Below the pieces are notes generated by a model that had not been told where the DNA came from, made no database searches, and saw nothing but the letters and a program-made list of their open reading frames with translations. DNA of 5,635 nt from Cyanobacteria bacterium UBA11153 (GTDB lineage Bacteria; Cyanobacteriota; Cyanobacteriia; Cyanobacteriales; Coleofasciculaceae): NCBI GenBank assembly GCA_003511885.1, contig DOIX01000235.1, forward strand, positions 10,202 to 15,836, in the 5' to 3' direction. A program made the translations under genes and the position numbers. This document shows, piece by piece, positions 5,635 through 5,635 of this stretch. Position 1 is the first letter of the stretch. Each line of letters begins with the position of its first letter.

Positions 5635-5635
5635 T

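Overview
The window looks like chromosomal DNA from a filamentous cyanobacterium. Three copies of the HIP1 octamer (GCGATCGC) lie in 5.6 kb. A heptanucleotide tandem repeat, palindromic intergenic repeats, a 976-residue secreted haemagglutinin-type protein of the cyanobacterial kind and moderate-to-low G+C all agree with that. Genus cannot be read from the sequence alone.

Layout, left to right. Positions 1-410 hold no gene. They contain a 9-bp tandem repeat at the left edge, a MITE-like element bounded by 20-bp inverted repeats (about 26-220), G- and C-rich runs, a cyanobacterial-style intergenic repeat and an 11-bp perfect hairpin. Positions 411-875 (minus) encode a 154-residue soluble protein that I do not recognise. 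A 112-bp gap with a tandem heptamer array separates it from 988-1995 (minus), a PhnD/PtxB-type periplasmic binding lipoprotein with its own plausible promoter and Shine-Dalgarno. Positions 1996-2553 are a non-coding region between divergent genes. It carries the phnD-like promoter, a near-palindrome, a long-armed stem-loop and a good minus-strand hairpin-plus-T8 terminator with no visible gene to terminate. Positions 2554-5484 (plus) encode a TpsA-type exoprotein of two-partner secretion. Positions 5485-5635 hold AT-rich inverted repeats up to the window edge.

Functional picture. The two minus-strand genes may form one unit or two; the repeat-filled gap and a possible promoter inside it leave this open. 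The binding protein has no ABC permease or ATPase beside it here, so it is an orphan within this window. The TpsA protein should be exported by Sec and cross the outer membrane through a TpsB (FhaC/ShlB-type) pore, which is also not in this window. Nothing shows that the two divergent genes work together. I see no CRISPR array, tRNA, rRNA, defence system or complete insertion sequence. The most unusual items are the MITE-like element, the structured intergenic block with an orphan minus-strand terminator, the altered ligand-site residues of the binding protein and the cysteine pairs and helical insertion of the TpsA protein.
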